A DNA stretch of 64,000 bases from Manduca sexta (lineage: Eukaryota; Arthropoda; Insecta; Lepidoptera; Sphingidae): the NCBI RefSeq assembly GCF_014839805.1, contig NC_051116.1, positions 5,127,556-5,191,555 on the forward strand. Reading direction: 5' to 3'. Each line of letters starts with the position of its first letter. The stretch's first letter is position 1. Below are positions 23,030 through 34,360 of this stretch, piece by piece. Under the pieces are notes generated by a model. It made no database searches, was not told the origin of the DNA, and worked only from the letters and a program-made list of their open reading frames with translations. The position numbers and the translations under genes were made by a program.

Positions 23030-24201
23030 TGATGATATTATTGGGTATTCGTCGCGGAACATGGCCATTTATAAAATATGGCTTAGGTAGGTAGGTATAT
23101 ATTGTAACCAAAAGGAAGAAGGTAATAAAAATAATGTTTTGTGAAATTAAATTAATGACATTCAATGTTAAAAGGCGAGATTAAAATTAATTAAGAATTT
23201 AGTTTTTTTTTTATTTCAGTGAGGAGACTATCCTGCCTTTGCAATGTTTTTCTCCCAAAAATTTATTCTTTCTTCAAAAGGCTTGCGTAAATGATCCATT
23301 TCTATTCTTGTTCCTTCATCCTAAGAACTTTTCTTCTGTGCCGGATTTAAACATTTTTGCAAAAGCACAAAATTCCCTCGATTGCCGTTGTGCCGCCTCC
23401 TAAGTAGCTGCCGCCTTAGGCCACGGCTTATACGATGCATTCGGCTAAGTTCTGATGAGGGGTTAGGTATAACGTACAAAACAAAACTAATTTCGTACTT
23501 CTTACCAAAGATTTAGACTTCTATTTAGTTCTGTGGACGTTATGAAATTTGAAAATCCGATTTTTGCAGGGTTATTAATTCCTGTAAAGATATTATAACT
23601 TAGGTAGGTATTGTTAAGCTTAGATACAAGGAGTAGGTAGGAAAATGATAAAATTATCATAATTTAAAGTAGTTTCAATAAAAATTCCGAACTTAACCGA
23701 GTGCACCTTAGAGTCTATTAGCAAAACCGCTACTGTCTTTCTTATCTTCCTTATGTTTCTGCTGTCCCAGTTCCTTGTTCCGGGCCGCTGCAGTAAGTGA
23801 GCCTGAGCACCTATACGAGAGTGTTATCAAAACGCAACCCAGTATATCAGTAAGGATCCTGGGACAACTACAGCAAAATCTACAGTGGTTATAATAAAAA
23901 ATAATTCAATAATTTCATACCTACATGTTTCAAATTAAAGAGACTTGTTTGGAGACTTGTTCCAAGAACATAATATTACAATCATTTAGTAACTTTATAT
24001 CTAACATTATATCCATCCCTTTTTTCACACCGAAAAATTATTAGCTATCTTTCTCTTATGGTTACAGCTGTCGCCTTCAACTGCTTGTCAATATAAACTG
24101 ACAGTGCGCAATTCGAAGCACAGAGTACTTTATAATATAGGAAAATTCGAATTCATTTTTACAACTCGAAAAGGATATTTAAAATACAAAATTCATTCAA
24201 A
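23030..24201. other. Intergenic region upstream of ZMAT5
   Basis: AT-rich. A possible extra exon of the preceding ORF starts at 23219 after TTTATTTCAG. 23330-23470 and 23700-23900 look like unclassified repeats. No other gene was seen. Confidence 0.4.
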
Positions 24202-25867
24202 ATGGGCAAAAAATATTACTGTGATTATTGCGATAAAACCATAATGAATACGTTGTCAACAATAAAAACCCATAACAAGGGTATGGTGCATCAAAAATTA
24301 TTGCTAGAACATTATCAACAATTCAAAAGTATGTTTACATTTTTTATTATTTTCTACAATGTTGAGACAATTATTATTTGCATCTATGCTACATAAATTA
24401 AATGTAATCAGTAGGTCCGAATACTCATATTCCATTTGCAATTAATTAATGGTTACCAAAATTTCATTGCTATAAGGCACATGCTTTTTACAACATAGAA
24501 TATTTACTACTTAAGATATTGAGTATTGGTATGAATTCTGCTAACCCGCACTAGGCCAATGTGAGACCGAGAGCCATATCCTAAAGTAGTGTAGGCCTAT
24601 GCTCAGTAGTGGGACATAGCATAACATAAGACATGACTGATATTATATAAGTATAGGAAACCATCCATTTATGTAACATTTATATGTATTCCAGGCCCTG
24701 AAGAAATTTTAGCCCAAGAAAGTAAAAAGAAGCCATGCGTTAAACATCCTTTGGGAAAATGTAAATATGGATTAATTTGTCGCTATACACATTACTCTAC
24801 AGAAGAAATAAATTCCATGAGGGCATATGGTAAGAACTGTTTCATACTACTACCACTTGTGGTAGGTCTAATAATATTTGACAGTTGGCCTGGGTAGGTA
24901 CCACCGCAATGTCTATTTCTGTCGACAAGCATCCAGTTTGAAGGACACCATAGCCTGTGTAATTACTGGAAATAATAAGATTTAACATCTCAAGTCACAG
25001 AATGGCAAGCGCAGTGGAATATCAAACAATACTTTGTAATTCAAGGTGTTGGATGGTGTTTCTACTGTTTATGGGCGGACATATTGCTAACCAATGGCAA
25101 GCTTGTCCCCTCAGTCACAGCAATAAAAAAAAATATATATCAAACATCTTATGTCTCTGGTGATGATCACAGTAGAATGCCACGCAATACTCCATAATTA
25201 AAAGTTTGCATGGTGTTGCTACTTTTTAAAGGTGGTCCTATTGCTTCCTATCAGGTAAACAGTATGATTGACTTTGAATTTAGTTACTATAGTCTCATAC
25301 TATCTCCATATGAAAATTCATGGAAATCCGTTTGATAGTTTTTGAATTGAATGTGTTTAGATAAACAGATGCAGCAGAGGACTTTGTTTTATAATATTTA
25401 AGGATTTTTGTGTAAAATGTCAATTTCAGTATTAAGAATGTATTAGTTTTTCAACATCATGATAATATTTACACAATTGTCACATTGTAGGCTTGCAATG
25501 CCACCCTAATTAAAATATAATATATTATAACCTGCATTTTTGTTATCACGCACCATATGTTACAATAAAACCTTTTTTTATTGACTTATTTACAATTCCA
25601 GTGTCATTTAAAAAGGATATTGAATCTAAAAACGCACAGCCAAGTTTTCAAGATATATATCAGCGGTTACAAATTCAGAAATCGATTGAAGACGAACCAC
25701 AAAAAGACACAACAATTATTGATGACAATGGTGTTACACATGTCCTGCCTTGGACTTATAATGTATTGCTTGATACATTTGTTGATCTACCTCCAAGTAT
25801 CAAAAGGATGAAGGTAGAAGACTTAAAAGATGTACAGTTCGGTGAATGGGGTTCGGAATCATTGTAA
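24202..25867 (+). CDS. ZMAT5: ZMAT5 homologue, U11/U12 snRNP 20 kDa protein
   Basis: Three exons, 24202-24328, 24695-24829 and 25602-25867, join to 175 residues, close to the 170 of the human protein. The N-terminus MGKKYYCDYCDK is the U1-type C2H2 zinc finger (C7, C10, H24, H30). Exon 2 carries a CCCH finger, C-x7-C-x5-C-x3-H, reading CVKHPLGKCKYGLICRYTH. The C-terminal exon has LPWTYNVLLDTFVDLPPSIKR, corresponding to the family's late W/P-containing segment. ZMAT5 is a stable component of the U11/U12 di-snRNP, which recognises the 5' splice site and branch site of U12-type introns in the nucleus. Its own introns look like ordinary GT-AG (GTATGT, GTAAGA donors). Intron 2 (24830-25601) contains interspersed repeat copies. 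Confidence is high. Confidence 0.9.
24533..24652 (+). repeat. SINE family A, diverged fragment
   Basis: Only the 3' third is recognisable: CCGCACTAGGCCAATGTGAG and a CAGTAGTGGGACA block. Lies in ZMAT5 intron 1. Confidence 0.5.
24866..25130 (-). repeat. Interspersed repeat family B in ZMAT5 intron 2
   Basis: From GGTAGGTCTAATAATATTTG to CAGTCACAGCAATAAAAAAA. A degraded relative follows at about 25140-25260. Confidence 0.68.
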
Positions 25868-27889
25868 ATTGTGCTCTACCAGTTATGTTTTGGTAAGATG
25901 TAATTGTTTTTATTTATTTTTATGATTTGCTTGTGGCTTAATATAAAATCCTTTATATAAAGCCAAGGCAAAATGATTAGGGATAAAATAGTTAAAACTA
26001 ATATGTAGTTGCATGTGGGTTGCCGTTGCTGAAGAGGATCAGATGGTTGCATCCTCTATGAAAGAGTAAGATCTCCAGTTAGGCAGAAGTTGCGCCAACC
26101 CGGCCACGACCCATCCGGCGGTTTTTATTCGGAGATGGCATATATACTGCGCGACGCGCAAATTGACAACATTTCATTTTTTCAACATACCAAAATGTTT
26201 ATATTTTATGAAACTAGATCTAAAGACCCATATTTTTTCTTTTTTCGAAATGCAGATATTTTCATTCATGATTTTCACTTTGAATTTTATTTTATTCTAA
26301 AACGACGTAAGCTCCAAATGACGTCACATATACGGCTCAAAACGCAATGACCTTTGCTTTGCAGTAAAAAAAAATGAAGTGACAGTTTTTTTGTTTCTGT
26401 CTCTCTCGTTGAAAGTGACAGTTGTGACGTATCTATTGTAACATTGACATTTGACATTGACAAATCACGGTGTCTTAGTTTTTTAAAATAAATAATAAGG
26501 TGGACCAAGGAACTATTTCATTCAACCGTATATGTGACGTCATCAAGCATTTTTCGGTTTTTAATTTTTTCTCCGAAATTAAAAAAAATATAAAAAATTC
26601 ATAATCGAACTCAGAGTAGAAAAATTAAGAAACGGTATTTTTGTTTTAGGCACGTTTACATTTTGAAATGTTGTCAATTCTGCTACCGCAATTCTGAATC
26701 GACTGTCGCCATCTAGTGTAATTATTGGATATTATTTCCTAATTATCAATATTCATCTCACAGTTCCAGTGATATTAACGTGATGGCGGTGTATAATAAT
26801 TGTGCCGGCACAAATATATTAATTTAGGATGCAGCCTTATTTGTGCTTTCAGTTATAAATAAATCCAATATTAAGCATTTATTTCTAACAAAAGAAACAT
26901 CAAAACTCCTGCATTTATTTTGGTAAGGTAACAGAAATCTCAATTATAAGCCAGACATACTGGCATTTGAGATTATTTCAATGTTTTTTTTAATTTTATT
27001 TTACTATATCCCAGAACTTGGATATATTTGTATGCAATCTGTGGGAATTCTCAGATGTGGCTCATAGGAGTATTGAAACTAATTGCTAAAATTTATACTT
27101 ACCTACATTCTCCGTATAACATTACTCAATTACTAAAACTGTTATGGTGCTATATTAATATAAATAGTAAATAAAAATAAAAAATAATAGAACATAAGAA
27201 AGGAAATATTGGATTGGATTATATTGTAACTTTTCACTACCATTTTACATATCAGCATTGATATTGAAAGAAGTGCATACTAACTACTCAACCAAAAGCC
27301 AAAGACAGTAATGGATTGTGCTATGCTGTATTATAATCTTCTTGGTAGATGCCTTGTTGTCTTATGGGAAGATCTTTTAGGTATCTGTAGGACTAGGGGT
27401 TGGTAATTGATAAATCTGAATTGTGGTGACACCTCGTACCAGGAATGTATCTGAAATAACAGTTTTAAATGATTTATAATGGTCCCGTGTTAGATTGCTC
27501 TGTTATTTAAAGCTATAATGGCCAAAGGCACCCATGGTAACTCATTGCAAGTATACCTGCTCTAAAAATAAGAAAATATTTAACAATAACAAATAAGTTT
27601 TATTCCACATTTTCTTCAGATATGTATAAGTAATATGTATGCCAATTTGTATGATAATGTTCTACAGAATATGTTCTTTCTATTTTTTATAATTTATGAA
27701 AATAGTTTATCCTAAAATGTATACAGAGCAAAAAGATTTCTTATCGCAATATTTAATCTTTTCAGCAATGTTTGTAAACATTATTGCCTTTCTATTTATT
27801 TCAATCTTTATCAACTGAACTTTCACAATACCAATAACTTTTTTATTAGCACAACAGTAAAACTAAAATGATTTTAAGATATTTACAGT
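25868..27889. other. Intergenic region downstream of ZMAT5
   Basis: Contains the 520-bp TIR element (26161-26679) set in what may be an older repeat (26010-26160, GTTGCGCCAACCCGGCCACG). 26700-27889 is AT-rich with no recognisable gene. Confidence 0.5.
26161..26679. mobile_element. TIR element of about 520 bp, copy 1
   Basis: Begins AATTGACAACATTTCA and ends with its inverse TGAAATGTTGTCAATT. The interior includes GACGTCA sites and TGACAGTTGTGACGT. The same element lies inverted at 52968-53488. No coding capacity was recognised. Confidence 0.72.
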
Positions 27890-28567
27890 ATGAATGTATT
27901 CAAGATTGTTTTTGCTGTAAGTTTATAATATAAGGAATTTAAAAAATAAACAATAATGCATCTTTTAGTAAATTAATTCATGGTCAAATTATATTTTTAG
28001 GTATTGCTACAAATAACTTATTTGAAGAGTATGCTTACAAAAGATTTTGTAAATGATGTGAATTCAAGAAATGGCCTAAATAGCAAATACTTCATTATTG
28101 TTAAGAAAGATGATGACAATGATTACAACAAAATAGATCAAGTTGATCAAAATCATAATGGTGCATATTATTTGATTTTCGATAAAAATCTAAAGCCAGT
28201 ACAAAGAAGATTTAGAGATTTAAAAAAAGATAGAGAAGAAAGGAAGCAGGCTGAGCTTCTGAAAACACAACAAGAAAGAAAGGTGAAAGAGATAACAGAG
28301 TTCATTAAAGATCATCAAATGACAACGAATTTTTTGTATGATGAAGTGCAAAGGATTAAAAGACAGAGACAGGTGAAAGATGATTTGAGAAGAATGGTGG
28401 AATATTTAGAGAAACCGGGGAAGGGTGATATGCGTTTGAAAGTATTAAAATGCTATTACCAAGCGAGAAAGGAAGAACCACTGTCAAGAGATATATGGGG
28501 TTTGGAGACGAATAACCTGGTTATTAACGTGCTGAAAGATCCCTATAATTATGGATATATTAATTAA
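27890..28567 (+). CDS. Secreted-type protein of unknown function, charged and probably helical (two exons)
   Basis: Exon 1, 27890-27916, encodes only MNVFKIVFA; exon 2, 28001-28567, continues in phase 0 (donor GCT|GTAAGT, acceptor TTTTTAG). The product is 198 residues. The first 18 or so residues are a hydrophobic signal peptide split by the intron. A D/N-rich stretch (KKDDDNDYN) is followed, at roughly residues 75-150, by a K/R/E/Q-rich segment with heptad-like spacing that is likely helical or coiled-coil. The C-terminus ends in tyrosines (DPYNYGYIN). No conserved family was recognised. The layout, a short signal-peptide exon joined in phase 0, is shared with the gene at 20751 and the minus-strand gene at 29374-32417. 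AATAAA overlaps the double stop at 28565-28570. Confidence 0.6.
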
Positions 28568-28689
28568 TAAAAATTATATTTAAATTCATAGCAATTTTCG
28601 ATGCTGACCCATTTTGTAGGGCGACCATGGATCAGGTAATATTAGATTTTGGAAAGTTAAGTCTTGGATTAATGCCTCTTATGTTTACG

Positions 28690-29260
28690 TTTAATTATAT
28701 GCCCGTTAGACATGGCGTTGTCTGCAGAGTCTTCTCTTTTATATAAAGTGTTGCTTGCGGATCCGCACGCGTGAAGAAAATTATCCACTAACCCCCTTAT
28801 TCATAGACGTTTTTTTATCTAAGGACGGAGTAAAGCTGTGATAACAAGTCGGTTTCTCAATGCTGACGGCATGGTAGTCTTCGCAGTGCGTAGACATAGA
28901 GCTATTGTGGTTGGCTAATATTGAGATACAACAGCACTGAGAAATAGACATGTAATCACAGCTTTACTCCGTCCTTAGATAAAAAACGTCTATGAATAAG
29001 GGGGTAAAAGTTCATGAGTTACTATAGCGATCCATAACGCCATCTAATATAAAAATATTCCCCTTAGGTGCAAATTACCGGAACAGAAATAGCCTATTAT
29101 GTTAATTCAGGATATGGTCTATCCGTGTGCCAAATTTCATCCAAATCCGTTCATAAGTTTTTGCGTGTACTTCTAACAAACATCCAAACGTTATCACTAA
29201 TATTCACATTCATAAGGAGTAAGATGAGATGTGTGTCGATTTGGTTCGATGTGCTGTTTA
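28690..29260 (+). repeat. Lepidopteran interspersed repeat interrupted by a MITE
   Basis: The left part contains GTCTGCAGAGTCTTCTC and TTGCTTGCGGATCCGCACGCGTG. The right part contains TGTGCCAAATTTCATCC, AAATCCGTTCATAAGTTTTTGCGTG and AACAAACATCC, wording common at the ends of widespread lepidopteran repeats. The Harbinger-like MITE (28792-29004) splits it. Confidence 0.55.
28792..29004. mobile_element. Harbinger-like MITE, copy 1, TAA target duplication
   Basis: Inverted repeats of about 50 nt begin CCCCCTTATTCATAGACG and end with the mirror CGTCTATGAATAAGGGGG. TAA flanks both sides (28789-28791, 29005-29007). There is no coding capacity. It sits inside another repeat spanning about 28690-29260. 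Confidence 0.85.
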
Positions 29261-29373
29261 TAATTGGCGCGTCTATAACAGTCCAATTAATGTAACGCAA
29301 CTCAACTCGACGAGCCCAGTCGACGTTAGGCATTACAGTAACAGGAGATTGAAACACAGGTTATTGATAAAAA

Positions 29374-32300
29374 TCACTTTTTCTTCTGTTTATTGTTGAT
29401 TATATAGAGTAGCCTTGGAGACCGTTCCTTTAACTTCGATGCCACGTCGTATAAACTCGATCCAGGCATTATCTTGATATTCATTGTTTCCTTTAAAAAA
29501 GTAAGGATTAGAATTATTTAGAAAGGATTCGTTGCATGCCATGATATTAAAACAACTTTCGGCGCGCGTATGAATCTAACATTTTTACTATGAGTTCCAC
29601 TTTCATCGAAATTGTTGGTGCAGAACATACATTCTATCGACCCGTATTTCCGTAACGTGTTTTGCTTTCCTTTATTGATAGTTGATTTTGGAGATAGTTC
29701 AGTGTAAATAAAAAATTTGTTCCTCTAATTTTGACAGTAAATAAAAAAATAGTTCCTCTAATTTTGACAACTTGCAAACAAAGGTAATGACTTTCGTGTC
29801 TCAAATTAACCATGATGACATTATAACTTGAAACCGGCTATAAAGACTGCCCTTAGCACCTAGATAATTTCTTTGATACCTAGGTTTTAAAGACTTACTA
29901 AGTTGTTCTTTTCCTCAACTGTTCGTAATAGAGTTTCTGGATTAACATCTTCCCTCCATACATCGTTCCAGAATTCCTGAAAACTATACTTATGAGAAAT
30001 GCTTAATTAAATAGAAAATGTCAGTACTTGAGTAAAATGGAAGCTTACATTATTGGTAATTCTCCCATGAAAATATTTGTAATTATCCATTGAAAATATT
30101 CAACTGAATTAAAACATACCCCTGTTCTCAGAATATCTTTCTGCAATTTCTCGTCCACTTGTTTCAAAGGTTTTGATGCTTCTAGTAAAGCTGATTTCTT
30201 GGCAACTGCTAGAACTAGTTCTGGTGAGGCCTGTATCATAATAAACTGTGCTTTTAATTGTTAATAACCTTTTTAGCCAGGAACACTGCGGAATTTAACA
30301 TTATCGGAGAATTATGACGGACTGCCTCGGTGGCGTAGTTAAACTGCGGTACGCCAGCGCTCTGAGGTCCTGGGTTCGACTCCTGGGTCGGGTAAAGTGA
30401 TATTTGGGATTTTCTGCGCAGTATCAGCCCGAAGTTTGAAATTTGTGGTCAATATGGCGATAGGCTGGCCCCCTGATCACGTCTTGGGATGAAATATACT
30501 TGGCGAAAAGTAGTTGCCCTAGTTGCGCCTCTGCATACACCTTCGGGCCTAAATGTGCGACTTGTGTGTACAGAGAATTATGTGGTGGCGAGGACTCACT
30601 TTTGTTAAGGTGATAGATATCTATAAGAACGTAGATATACTTCAATCTACGTTCTTATAGGCGTGTTATTTATATAATACCTATAGTATTCAGCTAATTT
30701 ATAAGTAGTAGTCTGTTATACCATTACCTATTATGTATCTAGTATTTAAAATCACGTCCCTGCACACAGTAAGTAGCTTTTAATAGATATGCCTTACCAG
30801 TTTGGGCGTTAATCGATTGTCTTTATTTTTCTTGATTTTGTTTTTGACCTGAAATAATTATAATGTAATGATATGTGAAATTCCGTGTAAGTAAAATTGG
30901 AAATTATCGTAGCCAAGTAAACACTCAATGCATTAAAGTTCAGTATGCAAAGCAGATTGAATAAATCTTTATCTAATATACCCACTTCTGTGTATAGATA
31001 CTGCGGAACGAAACGTCTTGATAAATCCTTGTAGAAAACAGGCTGTCTATAATGTTGATTCGTGCCAAACAGGTCGGCTGGGCTACCCGCCTTCATCTCC
31101 GATATGTACCGATCGATTAATTCCTATAACGACAGATATATAATATAATAATATCTGCCCTGTATTATATACTGTCCCACTGTTGGGCACGGGCCTCTAC
31201 TACTGAGAGGGATTAGGGATAAGTCCACCACGCTGGCCTAGTGCGGATTGGTAGACTTCATACACCTTCAAAATTCCTATAATTTCTCAGGTATGCAGGT
31301 TTCCTCACGATGTTTTCCTTCACCGTTAAAGCAAGCGATAATTCACAAAGAATACACACATTTTTTTTTAGAAAAGTCAGAGGTGTGTGGCCATTGGGAT
31401 TTGAACCTGCGGACATTGGTCACGGCAGTCCGTTCCACAATCAATTAGGCTATCGCCGCTTTTTTTGATAACGTTAACGACAAATATTTATTATTATATC
31501 CACCTATCCACCAGTTAGTAGAACACTGGCAGACATACGCCTTCAGAATCGGGGTAGGAACAAAATATCAAGAGCAATTTTTTAAATGTCATTTTCGGCC
31601 GCCAAGCAGCAGTGTGTAGTCACTGTTGTGTTCCGATTTGAAGAACATTGTATCCATTGTAACTACTGGACATACTGAGATTTAACCACTCATGTCTCAG
31701 GATGGTGAGCGCAGTGGAATACCAAACAATACTCTCTAACTCAAGGTGTTAGGTGGTGTTGCTACTGTTTATGGTTGGTCGTACCGCTTACCATCAGGTG
31801 AACGGCCCGCTAGTCTCGTTACACAAAGTAATAAAAAAAAATGCGATTCGGTTCGCTTAGATTGTGCTCTAGTCGATGCCCGCCTTTAGGTACCTATTTA
31901 ACGAGATTCGCATAAAAGACCTAGTAACTACCTGTTTTTATGAAACCATATTAATGCAAATCTACAGACATAGGACGACTTACATGATCTGTAAGGTCAC
32001 CATCGTAGCCTTTTAATTGCAAAATGTCGCGCTCGTAAGAACCGGAAGAAAAATCCTCGTAGCTTGACGATTCGTATGTTCGAGAATCAGCAGATTCGTC
32101 TGAATATTCCGTACTGTACGCTCTCAATTGCTCTGTATCGCGTTCGGAACTGTACTCTTCACTGTCAGAATATTCGTTTGATGAACTGCAGTGCTGCGTA
32201 AATCAAAATTATTGTCGGATTTATCCATAATTCCTACTAAAATATGGTGATACTAATTTCATTGATTTATGCCGAATCTTACAATATTAGAAAAAAATAT

Positions 32301-32417
32301 TAAATCGTTGAACTGGGTAGATCTGTAAATATTTTGGTATATTGATATAATGAAAATATTTACCACATGATAATTTTTATTCAAAGCGAACACTAACGCA
32401 AACCACACACAATTCAT
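29374..32417 (-). CDS. Secreted-type protein of unknown function, seven exons, all introns phase 0
   Basis: Minus-strand exons, 5' to 3', are 32364-32417, 31984-32193, 30986-31123, 30798-30848, 30120-30230, 29899-29976 and 29374-29490. Their lengths (54, 210, 138, 51, 111, 78, 117) are all multiples of three, so every intron is phase 0; the joined frame is 252 residues. Exon 1 is a signal peptide (MNCVWFALVFALNKNYHV). Exon 2 is rich in S, Y, E and D. Exons 3-6 look folded, with aromatic and charged motifs such as FVPQYLYTE and EFWNDVWREDVNPETLL. The C-terminus is basic (NNKQKKK, then TGA). The exons are too small to show as single long ORFs. No family was recognised. Splice sites are mostly canonical (GTAAGT donors); the donor after exon 3 is GTGGGT. 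Intron 2 contains an inverted SINE and a family-B repeat; intron 4 contains a tRNA-like SINE and a hairpin. Confidence 0.68.
30308..30600 (+). repeat. tRNA-derived SINE family C
   Basis: CCTCGGTGGCGTAGTTAAAC head, B box GGGTTCGACTCC, GGGTAAAGTGATATTTGGG and CAATATGGCGATAGGCTGGC. It looks the least diverged copy in the window. Confidence 0.78.
30621..30660. repeat. Perfect 16-bp inverted repeat
   Basis: CTATAAGAACGTAGAT and ATCTACGTTCTTATAG are separated by an 8-nt loop. Located in an intron of the minus-strand secreted-protein gene, right after a family C SINE. Confidence 0.85.
31148..31465 (-). repeat. tRNA-derived SINE family A
   Basis: Starts GCCCTGTATTATATACTGTC and ends in CAATTAGGCTATCGCCGCT. 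Lies within intron 2 of the minus-strand secreted-protein gene. Confidence 0.75.
31592..31842 (-). repeat. Interspersed repeat family B
   Basis: From TTTTCGGCCGCCAAGCAGCA to AAAGTAATAAAAAAAA. Lacks the terminal TACCACC block. Confidence 0.7.
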
Positions 32418-32624
32418 TCTGCCAAGTTAAAATTATGATTATAAAACGCGTCACCGAACAATCATTTCGTGGGTTACAAAATAAGGTCGATTTAATTAAT
32501 ATTTTTTATGACTGATTTTTATTGTACTTTTTAACTTTTCTGACGTGCCGATTGCAGATTTTAATAAGTCATACCTATTATTTATGACCATACAGTACTC
32601 CAATGTAGGGTTAAAGCTATAATT

Positions 32625-32910
32625 TCCTAGTGGTAGGTCTCTCGTATGTGAGAGTCCCCATGGGTTGGTAGCACCGCAATGTCTATTCCTGCCTCTAAGC
32701 AGTAATGTGTAGTCACAGTTGTGTTCCGGCATAAAGGAAATTTTAGCCAGTGTAACTACTGGACATAATAAAACTTAACATTTCATGTCTCAGAATGATG
32801 AGCGCAGAGGAATACCAAACAATAGTTTGTATTTCAGGGTGTTGGATGGGGTCTCTACTGATTATGGGCGGTGGTATCGCTTACCATCTCGTCATTCGAA
32901 GCAATAAATA
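32625..32910 (-). repeat. Interspersed repeat family B
   Basis: From AGTGGTAGGTCTCTCGTATG to CGTCATTCGAAGCAATAAAT. It lies just upstream of the minus-strand secreted-protein gene. Confidence 0.7.
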
Positions 32911-34360
32911 TAATAATAATAATTATATACTTTACAAGCATGCTGCGCATTTTTATGATATTACTGCTCTTTGGATATTACCATACCTAGGCTGCTATCA
33001 CCTAAATTGCCGATGCCGGATAAACACGGCAAAAATTCCGGAATACTCGTTTGATAGGAATAGGAAGCTAAAGATAGGTTTTTCTCCGGACACCTCTGAG
33101 AAAATATTTTTTGGAACGCTCGGGGGCACTGGTGGGAACGTTCGATCGCCGACTATTTTGCCGTGCCTTCTTGAATGCGAGTTATTATGAATAAATTTTA
33201 ACTAGGATTTATCCCAATTCATCGCTTATCTATAAAAACATTTGGATTACCGCTGACAGCAAAAATGACCGGGTTATACTTTTTAAAACCCCTGCCGGAC
33301 GTACTTCAGATTAGGACAAATCCAAGGAATTCCGGACGGATGGCGGCCCTAACTATCCCCCACGACTACAAGCCGCTTGCTTGATGTTGACCATCTCGGA
33401 ATCAAGACTGGCGCAAAAGTGTTAGTAAAGCATATTTAAGTGCTGTCTGATTTGAAAGTCGAATCCAGATCAGTTTCTCCATGCAGCTCCAAGGCGGTGA
33501 TTACTTTGAGTAGTACAAGTAAGAAATGTTCTCTTTATATATGTAAGTAATTCTTGAATGTCTTTTATAATAAACTAGGTACGTATTTATTTTTATATAA
33601 TGTACTTATGTGTTGGATTCAAAAATATTAAATAAAATATGAAATTATTTGTATTCATAATAATATTTTAAATACATATATTTTTTTAGCAACATAAAGT
33701 AATAAGAATGCTGACATGAATAACTACAATAGGTGTGGTATATGGAACGTAATTAATTGTTGCCAACGTAAAATTACCACCAATTTAGTAGGATTTTTTA
33801 TTAACTTTATCATACCTAATTATACATATTATCAATGATTTATAATTTAATATTCACAACTATCTTGATACGATTAATATAATAAAAATGAATACACAAG
33901 ATGTTTGTTTTTTTTTATATAGTTACATAAAGAAATGTAGGAAGTATTTTTGATGTTTTTTTCGAACGTTGTATTTTCCTGCGAATAACATTTTAATCTC
34001 AGAATTGTTCTGAGCTTTAAATAGATTGTATTAAAAAAAGAGTATTTTATGTTATAATAATATTTCTACCCATTTTAATTATTAATAAACTATTTCTGAC
34101 CATAATATAAAATTTTGAAATAAGGTGGTAGATTCTTTAAACAATTGCTGACAACTAGAATTACTAATTTTAGATTTGACATCTGTAGTAATCAGCTGAA
34201 CAATGCATTATTATTTATTTATCATTGAAAAAGGAAGTTCTAATTTACTTTTGTCATTAAGTGTAGTGTAATTACAAAACTAATCATACAAATTTACAAG
34301 TGATATAGTGTGAACATTTTGTACTCGAGTACAATATTTTTTTCGAAAAATTCCGAAATA
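32911..34360. other. Intergenic region upstream of UVRAG
   Basis: 32950-33470 is repeat-like and GC-richer (ATTGCCGATGCCGGATAAAC) but unclassified. 33500-34300 is very AT-rich. The UVRAG 5' UTR and promoter should lie here; no TATA box stands out. Confidence 0.45.

Noticed and set aside
28621..28660. A second short exon after the gene at 27890
   Set aside because: The double stop with overlapping AATAAA at 28565-28570 ends the gene cleanly, and no acceptor in frame is needed.
30308..30390. Functional tRNA gene at the head of a family C SINE (also in other A and C copies)
   Set aside because: A- and B-box-like motifs are present, but the sequence does not fold as a full cloverleaf and runs into the SINE body; these are tRNA-derived SINE heads.
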